Positions 8,500-16,748 of a stretch of 64,000 bases of DNA are shown piece by piece. Origin of the DNA: Nonomuraea montanisoli (GTDB lineage Bacteria; Actinomycetota; Actinomycetes; Streptosporangiales; Streptosporangiaceae); NCBI RefSeq assembly GCF_013363975.1, contig NZ_JABWGN010000002.1:558001-622000 (forward strand), written 5' to 3'. How positions within the stretch are numbered: the first letter of the stretch is position 1; each line of letters starts with the position of its first letter. A program made the position numbers and the translations under genes. The notes under the pieces are model-generated. The model made no database searches, was not told the DNA's origin, and worked only from the letters and a program-made list of their open reading frames with translations.

Positions 8500-10062
8500 G
8501 TGACCATGGGCTGGGGCAGGCACGGAAGGCATCCGTACGGTGACGGTCCGTGGGAGGAGCTCCCGCCCGGGCTGCTGCCGGAGGACCTTCCGTACGGCGA
8601 CGACGGGGCGGTGGCCAGGGCGTGGGACCGCCTCGTCATGGGATGGGGGCGTGGGGCGGACGCCGCGGACGACGGGTGGCCCGACGAGGACACCTCGCCC
8701 GGCTGGGAGGCGGACGCGGAGACCGGGCTCCTTGAGCCTGAAGGTCCCTCCGGCGACAGCGTGCGACATGACGGGGCCGGGCTCCGTGATGACGCCGGGC
8801 TCCGTGAGGGGGCCGGGCCGCCTGATCAGGCCGGGCCACGTGACAGGGCCGGGCTGAGTCGCGGGGCCGGGCGACGTGACGAGGCTGATCGACACGACCA
8901 GGCGGGGCGCCATGAGCGGCGCGCGACCGGCCGCATCGCCCGCCGTGTCGCCCGGCGGCTCGGTCGTCGGGCCGGTCAGCGGGGCGCTGGGCCGGGATGG
9001 GGAAGGCGGCGCTCCGGTGAGGGCGCGCATGCCGCGGGAAGCGGACGCCCGAGTGACGGCGGGCCCGTGTCCGGGGAGGGGCGTGCGGCCGGGCGTGGGC
9101 GCAGGCATGCGCGGGTGCCCGGGGCGCGAGGGCGGCGGGGCGTGGCGCGCAGGGCGTGGCTGGTGTGGGTGTCGGCCGGTTCGGTGGTGCTGGCGGGCGG
9201 GGTGACCCTGCTCGGCGGCGGGCCCCTCGACGGCATGCTCTCCACGGCGGGGGAGGCCCGCAGGGGCGACGGTGACCGGGGGATCGCGCCCGGGGTGAGC
9301 CGTACCGCGGCCCGAGCCCTGAGCCCGGAGACCGGCGACGATCCGCGCGGCGCGAAGCCCGGCGACGGCGTGCTCGCGGAACCGGAGGCCCGTTCCACCG
9401 CGCACGCGGCGCCACCGCCCGCGGCCCCGTGGGCACCCGGCGCGACCTCCCGGCCCGCCACCGACCCGGCGACCGGCTCCCCGGCGGACCCCGCGACCGG
9501 CTCGACGACCGGCTCCATGGCGGACTCCGCGACCGGCTCCACGACCGGCTCCACGGCGGGCCCGGTGACCGGCGCCCTCGCCCGCCAGGCGGCCACCTCC
9601 ACCTCCCGGGCGGCGCCCCGTCCGGCCACCCCCTCGGCGCCCCGTCCGGCCACCTCGGGGGCCAGGACGCCGGCCGCCCGGCCGTCCGCCGCCACCCCCG
9701 CGGACGGAGCGGCCCGCGCCGCCGCGACACCCGAGCCGGACGGCACCACGACCACCCAGACCGCGACCGAGTACTTCCGCACCCGATGGGGCTCCGGGGA
9801 CGACGCGGCGCGGCACCTCACGGACATCCGCACCATCGGCGGCTATCTCCGCATCTACACGGACCTGCCGGAGTCGGCCGCCAACTCCGCCGCCGCCCTC
9901 ACCCTCTGCTACCGGGGCCTCGAATACCTCCGCCGCGCGGGCGCGGCGCACCCCGTGGTGTTCGTCCAGGCGAGGTTCGGCGAGAACGGCAACCCGGTGC
10001 TGGCCAACATCCTCGGCCCCGCCGACGTGAGCTGCCGCGTCACGCACCCCGACCCCGGCTGA
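8500..10062 (+). CDS. Low-complexity single-pass membrane protein with conserved C-terminal domain
   Basis: 520 residues from GTG 8500 (ATG at 8506 is an alternative; a GGGGGG ribosome site lies 5 bp upstream). Architecture: an N-terminal acidic/aromatic segment (WEELPPGLLPEDLPYGDD), eight hexapeptide repeats of the DxAGLR type at residues 91-138, an Arg-rich stretch, a transmembrane helix at about 219-240 (WLVWVSAGSVVLAGGVTLL), an Ala/Pro/Thr/Ser-rich linker with DPATGS/TTGS repeats, and a compact C-terminal domain at about 418-515 (ATEYFRTRWGSGDDAARHL, ending in NPVLANILGPADVSCRV). The C-terminal domain looks folded and probably lies outside the cell on a disordered stalk. I do not recognise the family; function unknown. 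Confidence 0.7.
   Translation: MTMGWGRHGRHPYGDGPWEELPPGLLPEDLPYGDDGAVARAWDRLVMGWGRGADAADDGWPDEDTSPGWEADAETGLLEPEGPSGDSVRHDGAGLRDDAGLREGAGPPDQAGPRDRAGLSRGAGRRDEADRHDQAGRHERRATGRIARRVARRLGRRAGQRGAGPGWGRRRSGEGAHAAGSGRPSDGGPVSGEGRAAGRGRRHARVPGARGRRGVARRAWLVWVSAGSVVLAGGVTLLGGGPLDGMLSTAGEARRGDGDRGIAPGVSRTAARALSPETGDDPRGAKPGDGVLAEPEARSTAHAAPPPAAPWAPGATSRPATDPATGSPADPATGSTTGSMADSATGSTTGSTAGPVTGALARQAATSTSRAAPRPATPSAPRPATSGARTPAARPSAATPADGAARAAATPEPDGTTTTQTATEYFRTRWGSGDDAARHLTDIRTIGGYLRIYTDLPESAANSAAALTLCYRGLEYLRRAGAAHPVVFVQARFGENGNPVLANILGPADVSCRVTHPDPG
8770..8913 (+). repeat. 18-bp coding repeat, eight units
   Basis: Eight consecutive 18-bp units encode hexapeptides with consensus D-x-A-G-L/P-R (DGAGLR, DDAGLR, EGAGPP and so on, decaying to DEADRH, DQAGRH). 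The reading frame is kept throughout, so copy number can change without frameshift. Confidence 0.8.
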
Positions 10063-10090
10063 ACGGCCGATCCCGGACGCGGAGGCCGGG

Positions 10091-10198
10091 TCAGCGCACG
10101 CGGACGCGCGTCCGCCAGCACACGCGGCAGCGCTGCGTGATGACCCGGCCGATGGCCTCGACCGTCACCCACCGATGACGCAGATGCACTAGGGTCAC
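10091..10198 (-). CDS. Small basic CxxC protein, 35 residues
   Basis: A short frame with a textbook ribosome site: TAGGAG then 6 bases then GTG (10198-10196). The product is 35 residues, strongly basic, and contains HLRHRWVTVEAIGRVITQ followed by CRVC and a TRVRVR tail. The Cys pair and the preceding His residues could bind a metal, like half a zinc ribbon. It starts 51 bp downstream of the msrB stop on the same strand, so it is probably co-transcribed with msrB. I know no assigned function. Alternative: an untranslated 3' segment of the msrB mRNA; the clean ribosome site and regular codon use argue against that. Confidence 0.6.
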   Translation of the reverse strand: MTLVHLRHRWVTVEAIGRVITQRCRVCWRTRVRVR

Positions 10199-10248
10199 CA
10201 CGCGCTCCTACCCGTGCCACGCGGACGGTACGCGCCGCCGCCGCCCGT

Positions 10249-10650
10249 TCAGTCCTTGGGCTGGAGCCGCAACGACACGGAGTTGATGCAGTAGCGGTCG
10301 TCCGTCGGCGTGGGGTAGCCCTCGCCGTGGAAGACGTGACCGAGATGCGAGTCGCAGCGCGCGCACCGCACCTCGGTGCGGACCATGCCGAGGCTGCGGT
10401 CCTCGATCAACCGCACGGCGTCCGAGTCCGACGGCGCGAAGAAGCTCGGCCAGCCGCAGTGCGACTCGAACTTGGTGTCCGACCGGAACAGCTCGGCGCC
10501 GCACGCGCGGCAGGAGTACACGCCCTCGGTCTTGGTGTCGACGTACTCCCCGGTGAACGGCCGCTCGGTGCCGGCCTCCCGGAGGACGTGGAACTCCTCG
10601 GGGGAGAGCTGGACCCGCCACTCGGCATCGCTCTTGACCACCTTGTCCAT
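10249..10650 (-). CDS. msrB: Peptide-methionine (R)-S-oxide reductase
   Basis: 133 residues, family length. Reduces the R form of methionine sulfoxide in proteins using thioredoxin. The two zinc-binding CxxC pairs are C47/C50 ([10 protein letters not shown]) and C96/C99 ([10 protein letters not shown]); the catalytic Cys is C121 in RYCINSVSL, and C65 in [10 protein letters not shown] is at the usual resolving-Cys position. Start chosen at [11 protein letters not shown] because family members begin there; an in-frame upstream extension has no homologous character. A 35-residue CxxC protein gene follows it. Confidence 0.95.
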   Translation of the reverse strand: MDKVVKSDAEWRVQLSPEEFHVLREAGTERPFTGEYVDTKTEGVYSCRACGAELFRSDTKFESHCGWPSFFAPSDSDAVRLIEDRSLGMVRTEVRCARCDSHLGHVFHGEGYPTPTDDRYCINSVSLRLQPKD

Positions 10651-10993
10651 GCGTCCAGCGTACGAGATGCGGCAAAAAGAGATCTCCGTTGGGGGAAGCA
10701 TCCGTTCTGGGGGGTATTCGCGTCTTTGTAGGCAAGGGGGTGTCATCGCCTCCTGCTCTGGGTGGGATCACTCGCTTGATCGCCCGAGCGGCACAGCCCA
10801 CGCCCGTGCTGGCGCCGCGCGGTGCGGTCCGCGCTTGTCCGGGCGGCGCGCCAGCGCCCGTACGAGTCGCGCACGCGGGTGATCTTGAGGTCCGTCCCGT
10901 CGAGCCCTCGGTCCCGCCACCGAGGCGGGCTCCGGGACGGACCCACCCGGGGGTTCGCGGGCTTTGTCGGTCGGCCGGGGTAGGTTCGGTGGC
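10651..10993. other. Divergent intergenic region msrB / LigD-type polymerase, highly structured
   Basis: 343 bp with no supported gene. It contains an 8-bp inverted repeat (GCTGGCGC 10808-10815 with GCGCCAGC 10848-10855) and, further right, a very strong 55-nt hairpin (10889-10943). The left 60 bp are the least GC-rich and probably hold the msrB promoter. Confidence 0.5.
10889..10943. promoter_or_regulatory. Long hairpin upstream of the LigD-type polymerase gene
   Basis: Outer arms GGTCCGTCCCG (10889-10899) and CGGGACGGACC (10933-10943) pair over 11 bp; GAGCC/GGCTC add 5 bp, and CTCGGT/ACCGAG add 6 bp around the loop CCCGCC, with only small bulges. The total is 22 bp. It ends 50 bp before the ATG at 10994. 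It has no T-tract. It may be a structured 5' leader, an upstream terminator shielding the gene, or a protein-binding cruciform. Confidence 0.65.
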
Positions 10994-11998
10994 ATGGCAT
11001 CGCCGTACATTGAGCTCGAGGTGGGGGAGCGGACCGTCAAGGTCACCAACCCCGACAAGGTGTACTTCCCGGAGATCGGGATCACCAAGCGCGAGCTGGT
11101 CGAGTACTACGTGAGCGTCGGCGACGGCGTGCTGCGGGCCCTGCGGGACCGCCCGACCAACCTCAAACGTCACCCCGACGGCATCCACACCGACGCGATC
11201 TACCAGAAGCGGATGCCCCCCAAGCACCCCGACTGGCTGCGGACCGTGACGGTCACCTTCCCCAGCGGGCGCACGGCCGACTCGCTGCGGGTGACCGAGG
11301 TCGCCGCCGTCGCCTACTGCGCCAACCTCGGCACGGTCGACTTCCACCCGTGGCAGGTGCGCGCCGCCGACGTGGAGCATCCCGACGAGCTGCGCATCGA
11401 CCTCGACCCGCAGCCGGGGCTCGGGTTCGACGCGGCGCGCCGGGCCGCGTTCCTGACTCGCGAGGTGCTCGCCGACCTCGGCATGACGGGGTTCGTGAAG
11501 ACCTCCGGCAACCGCGGCGCGCACATCGCGGTCCGCATCGAGCCGCGCTGGGACTTCGTCCAGGTGCGGCACGCGGGCATCGCGCTCGCGCGGGCCGTCG
11601 AGGAGCGCGCCCCCGACCTCGTCACCACCGCCTGGTGGAAGGAGGAGCGGGGCGAGCGGGTGTTCATCGACTTCAACCAGAACGCCCGCGATCGCACGGT
11701 CGTCAGCGCCTACTCCGTGCGGGCCCGGCCCGCCGCGACCGTCTCGGCGCCGCTGACCTGGGAGGAGCTGGAGGACGCCGATCCGGCCGACTTCGACGTG
11801 CGCACCATGCCGGCCCGTTTCGCCAAGGTGGGCGACGTGCACGCGGCCATCGACGAGCGGGCCCACTCGATCGAGCCCCTCCTGGAGCGGTACGCCGAGG
11901 ACGGCCGCGGCGACATGCCGTACCCGCCCAACTACCCGAAGATGCCCGGCGAGCCGCGGCGCGTGCAGCCCAGCAAGGCCCGCCCCGACGGCGACTGA
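10994..11998 (+). CDS. LigD-like primase-polymerase domain protein (NHEJ)
   Basis: 334 residues consisting of a single LigD polymerase (PolDom, archaeo-eukaryotic primase) domain. Metal-binding aspartates are D136 and D138 in the IDLDPQPG motif; SGNRGAHIAVRIEP near 168 carries the conserved Ser/Gly/His nucleotide-binding segment, and FIDFNQNARDRTV holds the third acidic residue. Such proteins add nucleotides at broken DNA ends during non-homologous end joining with Ku and a ligase. Here it has no fused ligase or nuclease domain, and no Ku gene adjoins; an ATP-dependent ligase gene lies 14 kb away at 25.8 kb. ATG start; convergent with the TPR gene downstream. Confidence 0.9.
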   Translation: MASPYIELEVGERTVKVTNPDKVYFPEIGITKRELVEYYVSVGDGVLRALRDRPTNLKRHPDGIHTDAIYQKRMPPKHPDWLRTVTVTFPSGRTADSLRVTEVAAVAYCANLGTVDFHPWQVRAADVEHPDELRIDLDPQPGLGFDAARRAAFLTREVLADLGMTGFVKTSGNRGAHIAVRIEPRWDFVQVRHAGIALARAVEERAPDLVTTAWWKEERGERVFIDFNQNARDRTVVSAYSVRARPAATVSAPLTWEELEDADPADFDVRTMPARFAKVGDVHAAIDERAHSIEPLLERYAEDGRGDMPYPPNYPKMPGEPRRVQPSKARPDGD

Positions 11999-12128
11999 CC
12001 GCGGCGGGCGGCCGATCCCGGCGGGTGCCGTTCCGCACGGCCGGCCCCCTCCGATCGCCGGGGCGTTCGGGCTCCACCGGCCGTGCGGCCTTTCCGTCGT
12101 GCCCGGAGTGCGGGCGCGTGCCTGGAAG

Positions 12129-12150
12129 GTAACCCCGCGTCCGGGGTTAC
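12129..12150. terminator. Hairpin between convergent genes
   Basis: GTAACCCCG and CGGGGTTAC form a perfect 9-bp stem with loop CGTC, between the convergent polymerase and TPR genes. There is no T-tract; it may act in both directions. A 14-bp palindrome GGAGAAATTTCTCC (12188-12201) follows it, of unknown purpose. Confidence 0.55.
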
Positions 12151-12233
12151 GGAGGCTTGCCTGGGTTGATAGATCTTCTACGGAGAAGGAGAAATTTCTC
12201 CCTGGCGGTGGAGTTCTCCCCTCCCGGGAGGTG

Positions 12234-13169
12234 TCAGGAGTCGCCGAACTCCAGCCGCAGCGCCCGGGTGAAGTCGGCGACCGCCTCCTCGTGGCGCTCC
12301 AGATCCTGGAGGATCTCGCCGCGCACCCGGAACGCCCAGACGTACTCGGGGTCCAGCTCGATCGCCCGGTCCAGGTCGCGCAGGGCCGCCTCGTCGTCGC
12401 CCAGCTCGCTCAGCACCGCGCCCCGGCTGCCCAGCGCCCGGTCGTTGTCCGGGTCCAGCTCGATCGCGCGGTTCAGGTCCGCCAGCGCCTCGTCGTAGCG
12501 GTCGATCATGCGGTACGCCTCGCCGCGCCTGCTGAGCGCCCGCACGTAGCCGGGGTCCGCCCCGAGGGCGCGGGTGTAGTCGTCGATGGCCTCGGCGTAG
12601 AGCTGGAAGCGCTGGTACAGCTCGGCCCGGGCCAGCCACGGGTACGCCTGGTCCTGGTTGAGCGCGATCATGCGCGCGTGGACGTCGAGGGCGTCGTCCA
12701 TGCGGCCGAGGTCGGCCAGGGCGTCGGCCTTGCCCTCCAGCACCCAGAACGACTCGGGCGTCAGCGTCAGCGCGTGGTCGAAGTCGGTGAGCGCCTCCTC
12801 CAGCCGGCCCAGCGCCGCGTACACCTGGCCGCGCGAGCCCAGGGCGTACCCGCTGTCCGGCTCCAGGCGCAGCGCCTCGTCGAAGTCGGACAGGGCGGCG
12901 TCGAACCGCTCGATCAGCCGATGGCTCTCGCCCCGCAGCCGCCAGGCGCGGGCGCTGTCCGGATCCAGGGCGACCGCCTCGGTCAGGTCCGCGATGGCCG
13001 CGTCGTGGCGCGACAGCGCCGCGTACGACTCGGCCCGGCTGCGCAGCACGGACGCCCGCGAGTGCGCCGCCTCCTCCGACAGCTCCGCGGGCGCCGGGGC
13101 GCCCCCGGCCGTGGCGCCCGTCCGCGTGGGCTCGCTGCCGATCTCCTCGCTGAGGATCCCCTCGCTCAT
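12234..13169 (-). CDS. Tetratricopeptide-repeat protein
   Basis: 311 residues. After a 35-residue acidic, Pro/Ala-rich N-terminus, at least seven TPR units of 34 residues follow, with the canonical pattern (for example YEALADLNRAIELDPDN, DEAALRDLDRAIELDPEY). TPR arrays mediate protein-protein contacts; no catalytic domain, signal peptide or membrane helix is visible, so this is a cytoplasmic scaffold of unknown partner. The downstream end of the aldehyde dehydrogenase gene lies 18 bp upstream of its start on the same strand, suggesting one transcript. Confidence 0.85.
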   Translation of the reverse strand: MSEGILSEEIGSEPTRTGATAGGAPAPAELSEEAAHSRASVLRSRAESYAALSRHDAAIADLTEAVALDPDSARAWRLRGESHRLIERFDAALSDFDEALRLEPDSGYALGSRGQVYAALGRLEEALTDFDHALTLTPESFWVLEGKADALADLGRMDDALDVHARMIALNQDQAYPWLARAELYQRFQLYAEAIDDYTRALGADPGYVRALSRRGEAYRMIDRYDEALADLNRAIELDPDNDRALGSRGAVLSELGDDEAALRDLDRAIELDPEYVWAFRVRGEILQDLERHEEAVADFTRALRLEFGDS

Positions 13170-13187
13170 GGCCGGGAATCTATCTGA

Positions 13188-14639
13188 CTAGATCTGAATG
13201 ACGGCAGCCTTTTCCCGGGTGTACTCCAGGACGCCGTCGTGCCCGTACCCGCTGTCCTTCACGCCGCCGAACGGCAGGCCGGGCGGCATCTGCCGGAACG
13301 TGTTCACCCACACGGCCCCGGCCCGCAGGTCGCGCACGAACCGGTGGGCCCGGCCCAGGTCACGCGTCCAGAGGCCGGCCGCCAGCCCGTACGGGGAGTC
13401 GTTGGCGACGCGCAGCGCCTCCTCCTCCGTCTCGAACGGGATCGCCACCGCGACCGGACCGAAGATCTCCTCCTGGCAGACGCGCAGCCCGTTGTCCGTG
13501 GTCGTGTACAGCGTGGGCGACACCCAGTAGCCGCCGGGCAGGTGCGGCACCACCTCGGCGCCCCTCCGGCCGCCGAAGACCAGCTCGGCGCCCTCCTTCT
13601 CGGCCAGGTCCAGGTACGAGGTGACCCGCTCGTACTGGCCGCGCGACACGATCGGCCCCATCGTGGTGTCCAGGTCGAGCGGCTCGTCGAGGACCAGGCC
13701 GGACGCGACGCGCTCCATCCGCTCCAGCATCTCGTCCCAGATCGAGCGGTGGATCAGCATCCGGGAGCCGGCCACGCAGACCTGCCCCGCGTTGCCGGTG
13801 TAGACGGAGTTCACGGTCAGGCCCTGGGTGGCGGCGTCGAGGTCGGCGTCGGGGAAGACGATGTTCGGCGACTTGCCGCCCAGTTCGAACGTCATCGGCT
13901 TGAGCGCGTCGGCCGAGGCCCGGGTGATGACCTGGGCGGTGGCCGTGGAACCGGTCAGGCTGATCTTGTGGACGCCGCGGTGCCGTACGAGGGCGTCGCC
14001 GACCTCCTCGCCCACGCCGCTGACGATGTTGAGCACGCCGGGCGGGAACACCTCGGCCAGCAGCTCGCCCAGCCGCAGCACCGACACGCTCGCCTGCTCG
14101 GCCGGCTTGACGATCACGGTGTTGCCCGCCGCCAGGGCGTAGGCGGCCTTGGCGGAGAAGGTCGAGATGGGGGAGTTCCACGGGATGACGCACAGGGCCA
14201 CGCCGTACGGCTCGCGCCGGGTCATCCCGAGCGTGTCGGGCCCCAGGATGACGGTGTCGCCCTTGACGGCGTCCAGGCACTGGCTCGCGGCGAGCTGCCA
14301 CAGGTGCGCCATGCCGGGCAGGTCCTTGGTGAGGGTGTCGCGCAGGATCCGGCCGTTGTCGCGGGTCTCCAGCCGGGCCAGCTCCTCGGCGTGCTCGGTG
14401 AAGACGGCGCTCACCTGGCGCAGGACGTGTGCGCGGGCCAGGGCGGGCAGGGCCGACCAGCGGGGGAACGCCTTGCCCGCCGCCTCCACCGCCGCCTCGG
14501 CGTCCCGGGGGCCGCTCGCGGGGACGCGGGCCCACACCTCCCCGGTGGCGGGGTTGACGGAGTCCATGGTCCTGCCGTCGGCCGCGGGGACCAGCCGGCC
14601 GCCGACGAGGTTGCGATAGTCGCTCACCCGACCAAGCAT
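13188..14639 (-). CDS. NAD(P)-dependent aldehyde dehydrogenase
   Basis: 483 residues, full length. The oxyanion Asn segment PWNSPIS (about 153-159), catalytic Glu252 in FELGGKSPN and nucleophilic Cys288 in NAGQVCVAG are present, with the NAD-binding SLTGST motif near 227-232. It oxidises an aldehyde to the acid; substrate unknown, though the sequence resembles the broad betaine/succinate-semialdehyde type group. ATG at 14639 lacks a ribosome site; a GTG at 14627 (VSDYRN) is an alternative start. It precedes the TPR gene and follows an MFS gene, all leftward. Confidence 0.9.
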   Translation of the reverse strand: MLGRVSDYRNLVGGRLVPAADGRTMDSVNPATGEVWARVPASGPRDAEAAVEAAGKAFPRWSALPALARAHVLRQVSAVFTEHAEELARLETRDNGRILRDTLTKDLPGMAHLWQLAASQCLDAVKGDTVILGPDTLGMTRREPYGVALCVIPWNSPISTFSAKAAYALAAGNTVIVKPAEQASVSVLRLGELLAEVFPPGVLNIVSGVGEEVGDALVRHRGVHKISLTGSTATAQVITRASADALKPMTFELGGKSPNIVFPDADLDAATQGLTVNSVYTGNAGQVCVAGSRMLIHRSIWDEMLERMERVASGLVLDEPLDLDTTMGPIVSRGQYERVTSYLDLAEKEGAELVFGGRRGAEVVPHLPGGYWVSPTLYTTTDNGLRVCQEEIFGPVAVAIPFETEEEALRVANDSPYGLAAGLWTRDLGRAHRFVRDLRAGAVWVNTFRQMPPGLPFGGVKDSGYGHDGVLEYTREKAAVIQI

Positions 14640-14676
14640 ATGCTTGCTTGACTGCGGGTGCCAGCGCGAGCCGGCG

Positions 14677-16149
14677 TCACGCGCGGGGCGGTCCGGGAGG
14701 CGGCGCGGTCGCCGCGGCGCGGGCCGGGGGCGGCACGGGCACGTCGGCGGGGCCCGGACGCGGCGCCGGCGCGTCGGCAGGGCGCGGGGGCGGCGCGATC
14801 GCGTCGGCGCGGGCCCGGGTGGCGACGGCCACGACGGCGGCCAGCAGCGGGAAGAGGGCGACGACCGCCGCCGCGCGGGACGTGCCCGTCCACGCCGCCG
14901 ACGCCGCGGTGACGGCGGAGCCCAGCCCGCCGCCGACGAAGAACGTCAGGTTGAGCAGCCCCATGCCCGCACCGCGCAGAGCGGCCGGCAGCCGCGCCGA
15001 CAGGTCGCCGATGATCACGACCTGGGTGAGGGCGAACGCGGCCAGGCACAGGGAGGCCGCGGCCACGGCGGGCCAGGGGCCGCCCCGGCCCGTCGCCGTG
15101 ACGACCAGGGCGGCCGCCGCCGCCAGCGCGGTGCCGGCCAGCACCAGCCGGCCGCCGCGCGCGGGGAGCAGGCCGGCCCGGCGCGACAGCACCGCGCCGA
15201 TCGCCGCCCCCGGAAGCAGCGCGACGCCGATGGTCAGGACGCTCCAGCCATGAATGCCGGCCAGGATCTGCGGGATCACGTACATGGCGGCGAAGAGGCC
15301 GGCGAAGACGCCGACGCCGATCGCGGCCCCGATCCGGTGGACCGCCTCGCCGACCAGCGCGCGCGGCACGAAACCGTCCGGCCGCCGCGCCACCCGCCAC
15401 ACGAGGGCGCCGCAGGCGAGCACGAACACCGCCGCGAGCGCCAGGACGACGGGCCCGCCGAGCCCGAGCGTCCTGGACTGGACGATCACGAGCAGGGTGC
15501 TCACCGCCGCGGTCAGCGCGGCGGCCCCGGCGACGTCGATCGGGCGGCGCGAGCCCGGCCGTACGGCCAGCCGGAGGCAGAAGGGGGCCGCCACGACCGA
15601 CAGCACCGGCAGCACGAGGGTGACGCGCCAGCTCAGCCAGGTGGTCACCACGCCGCCGAGCAGCGTGGCGACGGACGCGAACAGCGCCATCACCATGCCG
15701 TAGGCGGCGAGCACCCGGCCGCGTTCACCGGGGTCCACGCCCGCGAGCAGGGCGGCGCCGACCGCCGCCACGCCCCCGGACCCGGCCGCCAGCATCAGCC
15801 GCCCGCCGACCAGGACACCGAGGGAGGGGGCCGCCACGCACACCAGCGCGCCGGCGGCCAGCAGCAGCGACGCGGTCAGCAGCGCGGCCCGCGCGCCCCT
15901 GGAGTCCGCCAGCCGTCCGAAGACGGCGGTGCCGACGCCGAGCGCCAGCGCGTGCGCCGTGAGGACCCAGGCGACCTCCGCGGCGCCCGCCCCCAGCGCG
16001 GCGCCCACCTTGGGCAGCGCCACGGCGGCGGCCGTGACGCCGAAGACCGATGGGCCGAACAGCCCGCCGAGCCGCACCGCCGTCGACAGCGGGCCGATCC
16101 GCCCGCCGGAGGCCGCGCTCGCCGCGACGGGGGAGGGGGCGGCGGTCAT
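14677..16149 (-). CDS. MFS transporter (drug/H+ antiporter type)
   Basis: 490 residues with 12-14 predicted membrane helices starting near residue 25. The loop after helix 2 carries GRLADSRGARAALL, the motif-A pattern of the major facilitator superfamily, and helix 5 region has GPGG-like glycine-rich turns of exporters. The C-terminal 45 residues are a low-complexity Ala/Pro tail. It likely exports a small toxic compound or metabolite. ATG overlaps the cupin stop as ATGA, so cupin and MFS are translationally coupled. Divergent LysR gene suggests control by that regulator. Confidence 0.88.
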   Translation of the reverse strand: MTAAPSPVAASAASGGRIGPLSTAVRLGGLFGPSVFGVTAAAVALPKVGAALGAGAAEVAWVLTAHALALGVGTAVFGRLADSRGARAALLTASLLLAAGALVCVAAPSLGVLVGGRLMLAAGSGGVAAVGAALLAGVDPGERGRVLAAYGMVMALFASVATLLGGVVTTWLSWRVTLVLPVLSVVAAPFCLRLAVRPGSRRPIDVAGAAALTAAVSTLLVIVQSRTLGLGGPVVLALAAVFVLACGALVWRVARRPDGFVPRALVGEAVHRIGAAIGVGVFAGLFAAMYVIPQILAGIHGWSVLTIGVALLPGAAIGAVLSRRAGLLPARGGRLVLAGTALAAAAALVVTATGRGGPWPAVAAASLCLAAFALTQVVIIGDLSARLPAALRGAGMGLLNLTFFVGGGLGSAVTAASAAWTGTSRAAAVVALFPLLAAVVAVATRARADAIAPPPRPADAPAPRPGPADVPVPPPARAAATAPPPGPPRA

Positions 16150-16640
16150 CGGGTGGTCCCCGTGGACGGCGAGCCGGCGGCCTGCACGAAGTGGACGTCG
16201 TAGCGCTCCTGTTCCGTCAGCAGGCCGTCGAAGGGCTCCAGGCCGTGCTGGACGCGCCCGAGCCGCCGGAAGTAGCCGAACCGGTCGACGCCCGGCGTCA
16301 GCACGGCCAGCAGGTCCGCCTCGGCGTCCGGCGCCGCCCGGAACGCGTGCGGCATCCGTGGGGGCACGACGACCAGGGCGCCCCGGGTGACGGTCAGTGT
16401 CTCCTCGCCGAGGAGGAATTCCATCGCGCCGTCCAGGACGTAGAACAGTTCGGTGGACAACGCGTGGTAGTGCGGCCGGGCGCCGTCGCGGCCCCGCCCC
16501 AGGGCGAGCCGGTTGGCGCCCAGCGCGCCGGCGGTGTCGCTCGCGTCGGCCAGCAGGGTGAACGCCCCGCCCTCCGGCAGCTCGACCACCTCCGCGGTCC
16601 CCGCGGGCACGACAAGGGCCTGTGACGTGGTGAAAGTCAT
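16146..16640 (-). CDS. Cupin-domain protein
   Basis: 164 residues, one cupin barrel. Metal-ligand candidates occur in RPHYHALSTELFYVLDG (two His and Glu) and the second motif VPPRMPHAF (His), the standard 3-His/1-Glu set. Cupins of this size are often dioxygenases, isomerases or sensors; the reaction is not readable. ATG with ribosome site AAGGAG 9 bases upstream. It is the first gene of a cupin-MFS operon divergent from a LysR regulator, suggesting modification and export of a small molecule, an inference from context. Confidence 0.85.
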   Translation of the reverse strand: MTFTTSQALVVPAGTAEVVELPEGGAFTLLADASDTAGALGANRLALGRGRDGARPHYHALSTELFYVLDGAMEFLLGEETLTVTRGALVVVPPRMPHAFRAAPDAEADLLAVLTPGVDRFGYFRRLGRVQHGLEPFDGLLTEQERYDVHFVQAAGSPSTGTTR

Positions 16641-16748
16641 TCTCAGCTCCTTCCGATATCGGGATCCATTGCAGTCCGGGAAGACGGAGCGAACCAGAAG
16701 CGGTTGTCACCTACAGCCATCACCGATCGAGATGAATCGAGGACGTGG

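Noticed and set aside
7495..10047. 850-codon open frame on the minus strand opposite hemQ and the low-complexity gene
   Set aside because: Consists of Pro/Arg-rich low complexity with no motif; hemQ on the other strand is certain and the plus-strand gene has a ribosome site, membrane helix and folded C-terminal domain.
16653..16662. CCGATATCGG as LysR binding site
   Set aside because: Palindromic but only 10 bp and lacking the T-N11-A spacing expected of LysR operators; it overlaps the cupin ribosome-site region by chance as likely as not.
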